Assembly: GCA_019636695.1 (NCBI GenBank)
Contig: JAHBXD010000003.1
Coordinates: 186,001-250,000, forward strand
Source of the DNA: Phycisphaeraceae bacterium
GTDB lineage: Bacteria > Planctomycetota > Phycisphaerae > Phycisphaerales > UBA1924
DNA: 64,000 nucleotides
Reading direction: 5' to 3'
The notes under the pieces are model-generated. The model was not told where the DNA came from, made no database searches, and was given only the letters and a program-made list of their open reading frames with translations. Below, piece after piece: positions 28,701 to 35,747 of this stretch (position 1 is its first letter; every line of letters begins with the position of its first letter). A program made the position numbers and the translations under genes.

Positions 28701-31700
28701 TGGATCGACGAACCTGAAGCAGCGCGAATCTCCGTGCTGGAGTTGAGCTGGAACGTGCCGCCAGCACTGGTATTGACCAGATCGTCGAGCAGGAAAATGG
28801 TGCCCGTGCCCGCACCGATCGTGGTATCGGCTTCAAAGGTCGCCTGACCGACCTCGATCGAGTGGGTCGCCGCGCCGCCATAGCCGACGCTCACGGCAGA
28901 CCACCCGGAAAGTTGGCCAATCCCGGTGTTGTCGATCAACACGTTGTTTCCGGTGGTGGAATCACCGATCTCAAAACTCGTGGATGAGGAAGCGGAACGC
29001 AAGGCCACCGTGCCCGAACCGCTGACGGCACCGCCGAAGGTGAGCCCCGCGTTCACGCCGTCACCGTTGGCGATGAACGTCAGCGCGCCAGCAGAAGTGA
29101 TGGTGGAGCCGTAGACCTGCCGACCGGTTCCTGAGGAAAGTGTCTGCCCCGCGACGATACTGACGGCATCGTCAATCAGAATGTCACCGCCATCGGTGGA
29201 GACGCTTCCGCCGAAGCTGATGCCGCCGCCGCCGGTCTGTTCAAAGTTGCCGCCGTCGAGCGTAACCGTGGATGCGAAATCGAGCGCACCGGTGTTCGTG
29301 GCCGAGAGACTTGCGCCTTCAACCGTGCCGCCGAAATCGATCGCAGCGCCGTCGACCGTGATGGCGCCCGAAGCATCAACGCTACCGCCGAACGTGATAT
29401 CAAACCCTGTCGCCAGAACCGTGAGGCCGCCCGTGGTGACATTGCCTGTTGCGGCGAAGGCGCCTGTAAGCGGATTGGTGGTACTCAAGTTTCCCGTGAT
29501 GGCGACGCCTGCAAGGCTCACCGCGGATGCATCGACAATCGTGAGGGTCGTCAGACCGGTCGCATCGACATCGCCCGAAGAACCACTGATATCGCCGCCG
29601 ATCGTGACAGTGCCGGTTGCCGCATCGAGCGTGAGTGCCTCGGCCGCTCCGCCGGTGGTGCCTTCGACCGTGCCGGTAATCTCAATGAAACCGCCGCCTG
29701 AATCGAGGAGGATGGAAAGCCCCTCGTCGATGACGACGCTGTCATCGATGAAGATATCCGCACCGCCGGTGATAATGTCAGCGCTGAGTATGGTTGTTGA
29801 ACCCGAGCCGGTGATTGAAAGCGTACCTGTGGTGAGAGCGCTGGCGTCGAGGGTTCCGCGGATCCTGATCTCTCCGCCCGCGGGAGCAAGGAACGAGATC
29901 AGCGTGTTGAGCGTGATGTCGGTGATGTCGAAATCATGCTCACCGATCGAGGGAGTGCCGATCCGCACCTGGCTGAAACCATCCTGAATATTGGCAATGG
30001 ACGTTGCGTCGATCGTCAGATCACCGACTGCGCCGTTGCCCAAACCGATGCTCTGCGTCGGCGAAGGCCGAATATCGAGCGAGCCAGTGCCGCTGACCGC
30101 GTCACCGAATTGCAGCGCTCCGGCGACCAAGAGCGTCAGTGCGCTGTCTGCCGCGTCAAGCGTCGATCCGAAGGAAAGCCCGTCGGAGGCCGTCATGACG
30201 AGTGTACTGCCGCCGTCAAGCGTGACCGCACCGGAAAAACCGATGGACGTGGCGGACAGGTCCGCGAGGTCGGCGATGGTGACGTCGCCCGCACCGGTCT
30301 GGGAGATCGCTCCGCCGGTGGAGATGAACTTGTTGATATCGAGCGTGCCGCTATTGGCAAGAATGATGTCGCCGTCGTCCGATGCCTGTATCGAACCCTC
30401 GAAGGTGATCGCTCCGCCGGTCAGGTTCACCCCGCCCGCGCCAACCTGAATGTCACCCGCAAACGTGGTGCTCGTTGCGGCGGACTGGCTGATGCCTGCG
30501 GCGCTGACTGCCTGGAACCCGATTTCATCGCCACTGACACTGATCTGACCGAGTGCTGCAGAGGTGCCGACATCTCCAGAAACCGTGATGTCGCCGTCTC
30601 CCGCCGCGGCAAGCGTGAGATCCCACGGACCGTCGCCATCGCCGTTGATCGAGAACATGAAGAGAATGTCGTCGGCATTGGTCCCGCCGAGGGTCGAGAC
30701 CTCGACATCGCCGCGAAGTTCAACAACACCGTCGAAAACGATGCCGTTGGTTACCGTGCCCGTGCCGGTCGAGGTAAACGTGGCCGTGCCCGAAGTATCG
30801 CCCAATGCGATGATATTCGAACCCGTGTAGGTCTGGTCGCCCTCGGTGACGACGCCGGACCTGACACTTACTGTGGCCCCAGTCAACGAGAACGTGTCGA
30901 GGGTATCCGAATTGCCCACCGGCCCGACGACAGTGACGTCTCCCGTTCCGGCATTCGCGGACAGGTTCCACGGCCCGAGCGTGTCGCCGTCGATCGCGCC
31001 TCCGAACAGTATGTTGCTGTCGACGGATGTGACATTGACGTTGGCCGCCAGCGTCACATCACCGGTCATAGTGATCAGGCCGGCGCTGTTGGCAATCACG
31101 TTACCGCCGAGCATGATGGTGCCCGCGTCGATCACCAGATCCCCGACGCCCGAGAGACCGACTTCGATGCCGAGGCCGGCGTCAAAGTTGACCGCGGAGG
31201 CCGTGACGCTCAGGCCGCGGCGGAAGTCGCTCTGGCTCGTGACGAAGTTGATCGTGCCGGACGAATTGAGCACGACATCGCCGGTGATGCCGGTTGCACC
31301 GTCAAAGTTCTGAACCGACATGCCCGTCGGCGCCACGCCTGAAGCACCGACGCTGAACGTGCCACTTGTCGTGAAGCGAGCAAGCTCGGCAGCAGTGAGA
31401 TTGACGCCTGTCGACGCATTGCCGAGGGCGACAGGGACGCTTCGCGAGACAATGATGTCGACATTCCCCGACCCGGCATTGATGTTGGCTGAGTTGCCGA
31501 TCGTCCAGTTCGCGCCCGAGTAGATGAAGTTGCCGCCCCCGGTATTGATCGAGACCCCGTTAGTAATCGAGTAGTTGCCGGTGGTGTTGTTGTCGGTGTT
31601 TGCGTTGCCGGAGAAGAACCCGCCGCCCGTCGTCATGGTGAACGGATCGGTTCCGTTGCCGAGCGTAATGCCGTTGCCTGCGCCGATCGTGACGTTGCCG

Positions 31701-33409
31701 CCGGCAGTTGCGATATTCCCGATGAAGGTGACGGCGTTGTTGCCGATGCCCGCGGTCACTTGAATGTTGCCGCCGGAGGTCGAATAACTGCCGTTGACGG
31801 TGACCGCCGTCGTCGAGACAACCTCGATATTGCCCCCGTTGGTGGTGAGGCCGCCGGTCGTGATGCCCGCGCCGCGAATGATGATGCCCGCGCCCTGGGT
31901 TTCGATGGTGTCGCTGGCGTCCATCAGGAACGCGCCGCCGCCGACACCATCTGCATTGGCGATGATCTCGATCAACCCGCTGGTGGCCTGCAGACTCAGC
32001 ACATCGTCAGAGAGGTTCTGGATGGTGATGTTGTTGGTCGCCTGAAGCACGATGGAGCCGGTGAAGCTCTCGAGGAACTGCTCGGAAATGAACGCATCTT
32101 CGCCGAATTTTTCATCGAAGAGAATAATGCCGTCAGAGAAATCGGGGAATGTGTCGTCAGCGGCGCCCGAGCCGTCTTGGATCACGATGTTGACCGGGTC
32201 GAAGAGAATCGTGCCCGCCTGCCCCTGCTCAGCACCAAGGTCGGCCTGACCGAGGAACATGAGCGATTCCTTACCGGAAACCTCGGCAAACCCGCCGTTG
32301 CCGCCCTCACCTTTGCCGCGAGCGCTCAGGGTTCCGTAAAAACTGGTGCCCTTATCCGCCCAAGTTATGATCGTGCCGCCATCGCCCTGCACGGTGGCAT
32401 CGGCGATCAGGGTCGTATCGCGGCTCACATGGGTGCCCACTGCCGTACGGACATCGCCCTGCCCCTGGTAGTCTCCACCGATCAGGATGGTGCCGCCCCC
32501 CGTCGCACCCGAGACATCAACCGTTGCGCCGTATAGGCCGACACGATCGCCAAGCAGGTGCACGGTGCCGCCGACGCCCTGATCATTCGTTGCATCGATT
32601 GTGCCTCGAACGACCGTGGTTGTGCCGCGACCGCCCTCGACGGTGATACGCTGCGCGGTGAGGTAGGACTGATCAAACAGCACTGCGGCGAACATGTCGC
32701 CGGCGCCGATGATCAACTCGCTCGCGCTCAACTCGCCGGCATTTGCAACCTGCCCGCCCTCGGTTCGCACCTTTGAAGAGACATCAAGCAAAACGCTAGA
32801 CCCGCGCTGGCCGAGGTACACACGATCGCCCACGGCCATGGTGATCGTTCCATCGGGGACGGAGATCACACCGAAGTTCGAGACATTCCGACCCAGCAGG
32901 GCCACGTGCTCGCGAGCATTGATCTTGCCGTGATTCTCGACCTCCCCCGTAAGGGTGAATCGATCGACGCCGTTGAGGAAGTCGCGGTTGGTGATATTTC
33001 CCGCCGCGGCGTAAAACTGCCCGACATCGACCAAGGCGCCCTGGCCGAAATAAACCCCGGCCTGATTGACGATATAGACATGCCCGTTGGCAAGCAGTGT
33101 GCCGTCGATCCGCGTCGGGTCAGGCCCCTTGATGCGGTTAAGCACCCGACTGTCGGCGCTTGGTTGGATGAACTGCACGGTTTCACCGGCGCCGATGTTG
33201 AAACTCTGGTAGTTGATGATCGCCTTCTGTGACGTAGTGATCCGCGTCACTTCGCCCGCGCGATCGAAGGTTGCTGATCCGTGCACGACCTTCTCGCCCT
33301 TTGGCCCTGCCAGCGCAGGCACGCACATGAGCGTCACCAGCCCGCCGGCCAGTCCACCCGAGATCGATCGCAGGTGCTTGCGGTTCGAGCGCCGAGTTCC
33401 GTGCAACAT
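19775..33409 (-). CDS. Giant TpsA filamentous hemagglutinin-type adhesin (4544 aa)
   Basis: One uninterrupted 13.6-kb frame starting at an ATG with AGGAGG 5 nt upstream. Residues 1-34 are a signal peptide (basic start, hydrophobic core, ALAG). Residues about 35-300 form a TPS domain: GETVQFIQP, LNRIKG.DP, then LANGHVYIVNQAGVYFGQGA, the local equivalent of the NPNG motif recognised by TpsB. About 3900 residues of Gly/Thr/Asn-rich, Cys-poor beta-helix repeats follow. A module of about 50 residues recurs about nine times (listed separately). The last 230 or so residues are different: helical and charged (for example EIEQLRDLLDLVKLLGL). No CdiA-type toxin boundary motif (VENN) was seen. It should be exported by Sec, cross the outer membrane through the TpsB encoded 97 bp upstream, and extend from the cell as an adhesin. 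It is oddly placed inside a T6SS gene cluster. Confidence 0.95.
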   Translation of the reverse strand: MLHGTRRSNRKHLRSISGGLAGGLVTLMCVPALAGPKGEKVVHGSATFDRAGEVTRITTSQKAIINYQSFNIGAGETVQFIQPSADSRVLNRIKGPDPTRIDGTLLANGHVYIVNQAGVYFGQGALVDVGQFYAAAGNITNRDFLNGVDRFTLTGEVENHGKINAREHVALLGRNVSNFGVISVPDGTITMAVGDRVYLGQRGSSVLLDVSSKVRTEGGQVANAGELSASELIIGAGDMFAAVLFDQSYLTAQRITVEGGRGTTTVVRGTIDATNDQGVGGTVHLLGDRVGLYGATVDVSGATGGGTILIGGDYQGQGDVRTAVGTHVSRDTTLIADATVQGDGGTIITWADKGTSFYGTLSARGKGEGGNGGFAEVSGKESLMFLGQADLGAEQGQAGTILFDPVNIVIQDGSGAADDTFPDFSDGIILFDEKFGEDAFISEQFLESFTGSIVLQATNNITIQNLSDDVLSLQATSGLIEIIANADGVGGGAFLMDASDTIETQGAGIIIRGAGITTGGLTTNGGNIEVVSTTAVTVNGSYSTSGGNIQVTAGIGNNAVTFIGNIATAGGNVTIGAGNGITLGNGTDPFTMTTGGGFFSGNANTDNNTTGNYSITNGVSINTGGGNFIYSGANWTIGNSANINAGSGNVDIIVSRSVPVALGNASTGVNLTAAELARFTTSGTFSVGASGVAPTGMSVQNFDGATGITGDVVLNSSGTINFVTSQSDFRRGLSVTASAVNFDAGLGIEVGLSGVGDLVIDAGTIMLGGNVIANSAGLITMTGDVTLAANVNVTSVDSNILFGGAIDGDTLGPWNLSANAGTGDVTVVGPVGNSDTLDTFSLTGATVSVRSGVVTEGDQTYTGSNIIALGDTSGTATFTSTGTGTVTNGIVFDGVVELRGDVEVSTLGGTNADDILFMFSINGDGDGPWDLTLAAAGDGDITVSGDVGTSAALGQISVSGDEIGFQAVSAAGISQSAATSTTFAGDIQVGAGGVNLTGGAITFEGSIQASDDGDIILANSGTLDINKFISTGGAISQTGAGDVTIADLADLSATSIGFSGAVTLDGGSTLVMTASDGLSFGSTLDAADSALTLLVAGALQFGDAVSGTGSLDIRPSPTQSIGLGNGAVGDLTIDATSIANIQDGFSQVRIGTPSIGEHDFDITDITLNTLISFLAPAGGEIRIRGTLDASALTTGTLSITGSGSTTILSADIITGGADIFIDDSVVIDEGLSILLDSGGGFIEITGTVEGTTGGAAEALTLDAATGTVTIGGDISGSSGDVDATGLTTLTIVDASAVSLAGVAITGNLSTTNPLTGAFAATGNVTTGGLTVLATGFDITFGGSVDASGAITVDGAAIDFGGTVEGASLSATNTGALDFASTVTLDGGNFEQTGGGGISFGGSVSTDGGDILIDDAVSIVAGQTLSSGTGRQVYGSTITSAGALTFIANGDGVNAGLTFGGAVSGSGTVALRSASSSTSFEIGDSTTGNNVLIDNTGIGQLSGWSAVSVGYGGAATHSIEVGQATFEADTTIGAGTGTIFLLDDLVNTSAGGTFQLNSSTEIRAASGSSIQTNGGDVELNGGLFLGQGAQFVFTTGGGSVFISGDVFGTSGGSAENITFTLGTGDLEITGTLNGDGLGSLATGLVDVVINSARDVSIGSGSPNDAIAAIDIFGLLESTSRMTGEFTTNGRDVNAGSLNLVGTHMTFANINALSDVFLNNSGVLSIGAGLRGGDVHADGFFVQTNGLGTGTFILGGDIETAGSGSIAIGSPLTLLGDINDALGDSDDTFNDRNMNAFIVGNNAVVIDGAVDTNGFDLTISALSMAFNGGSGSIFGGDGQNIVRLLPADVNGTIDVGDVVGAGGVLQGGLHIRTQEISALDEGFFAIQIGFAGSGEHSIQIGTATFADAVEFHAPVAGGVTVLGLLTSTDDQADNDRAVFIDGSGATTTLANNIVTAGGDIIIDDSVVIAEAANITLDSGGGFIQITGSIEGTNGGAAERLNFEAGTGAIEVGGAISGSSGFADDTGLTIVDFASAGGGVSIQSVNIDDALLAGGTSRIGGLFTTNGQAIDVGIADLVVHNADFDAIGAKGGDFVIDNSGLLRLGGLVSNVGGGFLQNDILGTGSVELGGDISTHLAPGDVRFTSGVTVVGGDRSIDAGEAGIDILSTFNADTFDMTFTGNRVDLNGGVGSVTGSGVLTIRQADDTTDLDIGNIVGAGGTPGSGLRFGLGDLRAIAAGFSRVEFGWAGAKGNGNIQIAGVSGINSMINDTVIHANDGTLNVLNNLVVANRSLTVFGDSIFHANLDVSTGTGGQTWNGAIDTQTFNTSFTGNRIDFEGGADSVSGSGTITIRPALTTTDIDVGNIIGAGGTPGTGLRFGLGDLMAIADGFTAVRFGYAGTGNHAIQVAGVNNQTGNHIIFDSPLGGAVTFLNTFRNNGFNLTVNGIAAASNSLEIFTGTGLQQYNGAVLLDTHDVTFTGNLVSFDGGAGSVTGSGNVFIRPATSSTDIDIGNVLAAGGVLGSGLRFGVGDLAALADGFSSVNFGYVGTGTHQMQIGDVTGASSFKDATFFHADGGSISILRNLNAVLDGSLHFLAPAGQIMLGVAANVQTAGAAGPNPNSGDVVFDGPVTVVSGGSPVINSGGNVRFQDTLNGSGGASLTVENAGTLHFGGDVDLDGGLTQISGGAGSSVELGGNITAASGNVSFESLVTLLADMLSITSGGAVSFGIAPFNIFNVVLDTAGFDFSVFAASVHFFGAVIGGGQFVLAPLNDSDAIDVGDVTSAQPGAFTVTNQDLAALAGVDSLVIGRASGAHDVFQVEDATFFTDVLLRSPSGGRIDLLTSLTNATSDAGIEIIGTNIHFGAGIFTNNGPVSITGPITLIGDSGVNTLGGTVNFHGTIDGPFGFDVIAIAGNRGNVNFRDVIGGITALTSLTVAGWDVLLSGIGTALFTGVSGNTTVTAQDDVIFQGGTYNANAQTYRAGDELRIDVVDTLFQTNGSDIQFGIVSTGMIGDTDGFQGIMLTSRPSLSIETGGGDIRVQGGIDATPGGVGLSNLVFNAGGGGIWVDRAIGATNRIGSVSFVGNTISSNTVRTNRAQDYTAGGGITLNGEYSTAVVGSGSLTFNGNVILGGATSVNSAGGALDSILIDGTLNGGFAFQANSGGGAITISDVIGGTTALASANIIGNTIELNGIGTVGGVGVTGLTTIAANDTLSLRGGTYTANVQTYAGGGGIFIDQNTIVRSTNDNITFISPVLSHGGIHNLTINSGTATITVAELGTEADGSDPVSPLLGIITLTGDEIDLNGAVYGASIVLQPFTNDLAINVGGSDNSTPALDLTAAEIALLAPNQPGLGLGSITIGRSGGEHDITIEAITFFDPVTFRANGGGGSITVAGNIIGDDNASLSLDATGGSVFFDADILTTANDVTVRGNAVVRADSVVTTQGGNIHFVGTLNGFGSGFDFTLNAFNGIDRGNVNIEAPIGLSAPLRNLTLNGFDNALFRVGTDDTPGVLETLTLVAFDDNILNGFGYHAGQLVFAAGDENRIARRDTLIRSSGGPIAFNDGIIRLQGGNDVRIASHGGTINIQDGISSSSDAPGAGDVVIDAMFSGDIGGDVEIFGPIGAQFAIGMLEILGQSIRLDGSVTTALSQTYTGHTSIGGGSLTSLDSGRIDFFGDVTLLDDLAVTTAGANNDHVRIFGTLMGDFNATFSLGSADLTITGETNVNDFTFSGDDVSFGDDFFGVNVQINGGSGGDISFGGSVTIKPGTGAQLNVIGNNVTLTGVVTTPENANASFNVGSLLDILVGANMLLGGDFIQSGAGSTRFAASAIEAEGDISFLGALSLLNNARFEGDNLTFFGTINSSGAARVLNLIGEGTIILQGALGNLAGGQLASLTVDRRNDDADPLTRIGAGITTLMGQSFLTRTQVFGPASLTAGGDVTFSNQLLIDANSPTNIMTDASAVFNGIVSSQSVLSVAADQAVTFAADVATTGSGAHLNVSAGADDIDTAYDPDVDSTRIARFQSDVTVGGNLNVGARGGIAISGNVSVGGDVDIGLTSGIVPFPSISVTELIIADYLDNFLPTVHFLGQNIFAGGDIRIGVVDGDTGRVSTDPALSNLLRFPIGPTVIFGNPQAPDASDTPPTFTVTGSSFELGRYERTTVHGNLVIDLLGGGNPNAEGGRNFAAGDLNVLGTMRVDADSLHFLARPRALTAVINQQGRLVLVTEPDSKGRNDVGSDWVILGILGANNNVQFSDTLLLNIGGFDVDRPTSDSRFSISLPGGRGSLGGNSLEGVTVFSPIGGTFTRANLAFPNPLAEGPTALLSLDIEGSGQGENPARAIAGAIAAANQLGQLPEPSSSPIDANEVLEILGIQLIEVPPDQLIEALVGWALYNDIGSTQDPSVAKISNPRVELTLVNRVIDAYRTLFLDREGRPRVDEVRRGINLAELLWLDISGSDDFDPVAFSIFLSTHGHEVIDDVGSRTVADVAIEIEQLRDLLDLVKLLGLTSGEYEVAKNRILGMAMPTSNTSITADTFQALILGPGRNPVSPAQAP
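23300..31429 (-). repeat. Nine-copy protein module inside TpsA
   Basis: A module of about 45-52 residues recurs at irregular intervals. It begins with D-[IV]-G-[ND], continues through a Gly-rich turn and a G-x-L-x2-L helix-like stretch with a final GF, then F/IG..G.G.H.IQ.G. Copies lie at 31319-31429 (degenerate), 29909-30046, 28835-28972, 27701-27856, 26639-26791, 26192-26341, 25748-25897, 24953-25096 and 23300-23455. The three copies at 25748, 26192 and 26639 are the closest to each other and nearly evenly spaced (about 445 bp), suggesting recent tandem duplication. The outer copies are more diverged. It matches no domain that I can name. Confidence 0.75.
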
Positions 33410-33506
33410 CGCAACCTCCTGAAAACCGCGTGAACGCTTCTGCGTCCGCGGATGTCACAGTTCTGTTTTCTGCCCGAGGCATCGCCCGGACGTCACTATC
33501 GCCCCA

Positions 33507-35510
33507 TCAATACATCACGGTCAGCACGAAATGCAGGCGATTGTCGCCCGATTCGTTCTCTCCTGCATCCTTGAGCACATGCCCGAAATCCAGACGCGCG
33601 ATGATGTTCCGGCGGAACTGCGCCTCCAGACCGATGCCGATGCTCCACAACTCTTCATTGCTCTCGAAAGCTTCGCGATCGCTCACCCTCGCGAAAGCGA
33701 AGTCAGTGAAGACCGACGGCACGAGATCCCAGTCAGGGCGGCCGTAGATCTGCTGCGGAGCCACCTTGAACGGCGTGCCGAAGAGATCCCGCGGCGGCGC
33801 AGGCCTGAAAAGACGAGGCACGTGCAGCCGGTATTCGGCACTGAAGATGTAGACACTGTCGCTCGCTACGACCGATTCGTCATACCCGCGAACGCTGTAG
33901 GCGCCGCCGACAACGGCCTGAAGATTCGGTATCAGGCGATGGCCGAGGGCATATTGCCCGCGAGCCGAAAGCACGACTTCGTGCGCCAGCGTTGAGTCTC
34001 GCCACGTATCCGGGTCACGCGTAGTGTCGGCGTCGGCCCAGCCTTCGAAGTTGAGCAGCGGCTCAAGGTAAAAGCTGTACCGCATGCGATACCCGAGAAA
34101 CACCCACGAATCATCCGGATTCGTGCGGCCGAGGAACTCGAGTTCGTCTTCATCGCCGCCGAAACCGCCTGTGAGGGAGATCTCGGCATCGAAGGCATCG
34201 GTCTCGCGGATGCGCTCGATACGAGCACCGATATAGGGGGCGAAGAAATCTTCTTCGCCCTTGATGCCGGTAAAGTCGTTCTCGACCTCAACGTGCTGCC
34301 ACCGAAGGCCGCCGAACAAATCGACAAAAAACTCGCGATCCTGATAGACGTTCCAGATCAGTTCACCGGCGAACGAATACCCCTCGCCGTTGAACCCCTC
34401 GTCTGTCAAGCCGACATCCGTAGCCTCATACTCGTTCCATGCGCCTTCGATCCTCCATCGCAGTCGGTCCGCGTTGAAGAAAGGCGCCTCATACGAAGCC
34501 AGCACCGCGTGCGAAGCGTCAAACCCCGCCGTGATGTAGTCGATCGTCAGTATGTCGTCGTTGCTCGTCAACTGGTTGTGGATGAATCCGAAGCGATAAC
34601 GCCAGTCGTCGGTGCTGTCGGTGCCGGTATTTGACATCTGGGCATACAGCGTCCACGGCTTCGACTCATACACGAGAAAATCGAGCACCGCCTCGCCCTG
34701 GCCGATGCCCGTCGGCCCGATCGAGGCATTCACGCGCCTCCCGGGATGCCGATTCAGGCGGGCGGCATAATCATCCAGCAGATCGCGACGCAACAGACTG
34801 CGACCGACGCCTTCCTCTTCAGAGATCGGCTGCACCGGCGACCTCGCCTTGATGCGGCGATGCGACGGGTGATCAATGCGATTATCCTCCTGAATCCGCG
34901 GGCCTGATGCCTGCGTTCGCACATTGGCCACCCGGGCAATGGAAATCCGCAGGGTCATCGTCTGGTCGGGCCGCTGATCTCCCCCATCGGGAATAAAAAC
35001 ATCATCCGGCGCTACAAACACCCCGTAGAGGCTGTAGCGGCGATTCAACTCGTCGACGATCGCACGGTTGATCTCCAGGAGCGCACTCCCGTAGAACTTT
35101 CGCGGCGGGCCGGCATTGACGTCGGCTATGCGCATCGTCACCACAGGCAAACCAGGCCGAGGCGCAACGAACCCCTCTGAAGTCTGGAGAAGGCTGAACT
35201 CAACGTTCTCCAACTCCGAAAGGCTCGGCAGGCCGAGTTCCTGAGCGAGCGAACCGTCGTCGGCATACGCGATCACAAACCGGCTGACGACGTGCACACC
35301 AAGATCCTGCGGCTCCGGCGCAGCCCTCCGATAGAGTTCGACATCAATCGGCTGGTCTACGCCTGTCGGTTGCGCACTGGCGACACCACCAGCCAGGCCG
35401 CAGGCTCCGACGACAAGCGCGGCAAACACACCCACCCGACATGGGCGATGTGCGCCACGCATCCGCCGAAACACTCGGACCGAGCCCGTACGACTCGTCG
35501 ATGCACTCAT
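33507..35510 (-). CDS. TpsB-type outer-membrane transporter (ShlB/FhaC/HecB family)
   Basis: 667 residues. A signal peptide ends near GVASA (about residue 46). A POTRA-like region with INRAIVDELNRRYSLYGVFVAPDD follows, then a linker and a C-terminal 16-strand barrel region of alternating aromatic/polar strands. SVRGYDESVV contains the VRGY/F motif of the Omp85-TpsB loop 6, which plugs the channel and drives transport. The chain ends in VMY, an aromatic C-terminus typical for barrel proteins handled by the BAM complex. It should secrete the TpsA encoded 97 bp downstream. GAGGA lies 8 nt before the start. The N-terminal half is longer than in FhaC (about 555 aa), with an extra acidic/basic insert. 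Confidence 0.9.
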   Translation of the reverse strand: MSASTSRTGSVRVFRRMRGAHRPCRVGVFAALVVGACGLAGGVASAQPTGVDQPIDVELYRRAAPEPQDLGVHVVSRFVIAYADDGSLAQELGLPSLSELENVEFSLLQTSEGFVAPRPGLPVVTMRIADVNAGPPRKFYGSALLEINRAIVDELNRRYSLYGVFVAPDDVFIPDGGDQRPDQTMTLRISIARVANVRTQASGPRIQEDNRIDHPSHRRIKARSPVQPISEEEGVGRSLLRRDLLDDYAARLNRHPGRRVNASIGPTGIGQGEAVLDFLVYESKPWTLYAQMSNTGTDSTDDWRYRFGFIHNQLTSNDDILTIDYITAGFDASHAVLASYEAPFFNADRLRWRIEGAWNEYEATDVGLTDEGFNGEGYSFAGELIWNVYQDREFFVDLFGGLRWQHVEVENDFTGIKGEEDFFAPYIGARIERIRETDAFDAEISLTGGFGGDEDELEFLGRTNPDDSWVFLGYRMRYSFYLEPLLNFEGWADADTTRDPDTWRDSTLAHEVVLSARGQYALGHRLIPNLQAVVGGAYSVRGYDESVVASDSVYIFSAEYRLHVPRLFRPAPPRDLFGTPFKVAPQQIYGRPDWDLVPSVFTDFAFARVSDREAFESNEELWSIGIGLEAQFRRNIIARLDFGHVLKDAGENESGDNRLHFVLTVMY

Positions 35511-35608
35511 GCACTGGTTCCTCTTCCGATCTCAAGAACCGCTGCCCCTACGAAGGCCTGCCCTCCCGGGTCGTCGGCAAGGTAGCACCCATAAAGTCCC
35601 TACGCAAC

Positions 35609-35621
35609 TTTACCCGGTAAA
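35609..35621. promoter_or_regulatory. Operator-like palindrome upstream of tpsB
   Basis: TTTACC and GGTAAA are exact reverse complements around one central C. It is located about 100 bp before the tpsB start, a usual distance for a repressor or activator site. Its short length makes chance possible. Confidence 0.35.
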
Positions 35622-35635
35622 CAGACTCCCACTTT

Positions 35636-35654
35636 GCGCGCGGATACCGCGCGC
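35636..35654 (-). terminator. Strong GC-only hairpin upstream of tpsB
   Basis: Perfect 8-bp stem of alternating G and C with a 3-nt loop. It lies about 94 bp after the stop of the TagF fusion gene as read on the - strand. No T-run follows directly, so it may be a pause or processing signal rather than a full terminator. Confidence 0.5.
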
Positions 35655-35747
35655 ATGCTCCTTGACTCTCATCGTCGACACCGCACAACACCCTGCACAT
35701 TTGGTGCACACACGCCCAACGTCGCCACTACCCCCTATTTAGGTGGA

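Larger units (their letters stand above)
35511..35747 (-). promoter_or_regulatory. Leader/regulatory gap between the TagF fusion gene and tpsB
   Basis: A 237-bp gap, the longest inside the T6SS-TPS block. It contains a very GC-rich hairpin at 35636-35654 (GCGCGCGG, ATA loop, CCGCGCGC) and a palindrome at 35609-35621 (TTTACC, C, GGTAAA). A weak TAAATA -10-like hexamer lies on the - strand at 35741-35736. The spacing and structures suggest that tpsB-tpsA have their own promoter or a controlled leader rather than simple read-through from the T6SS genes. No known riboswitch is recognised. Confidence 0.45.

Noticed and set aside
27330..31342. Long + strand open frames opposite tpsA (for example 27330-28646 and 29936-31342).
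   Set aside because: They are antisense shadows of the Gly/Thr/Asn-rich adhesin codons, with low-complexity products and no family motif or ribosome-binding site.
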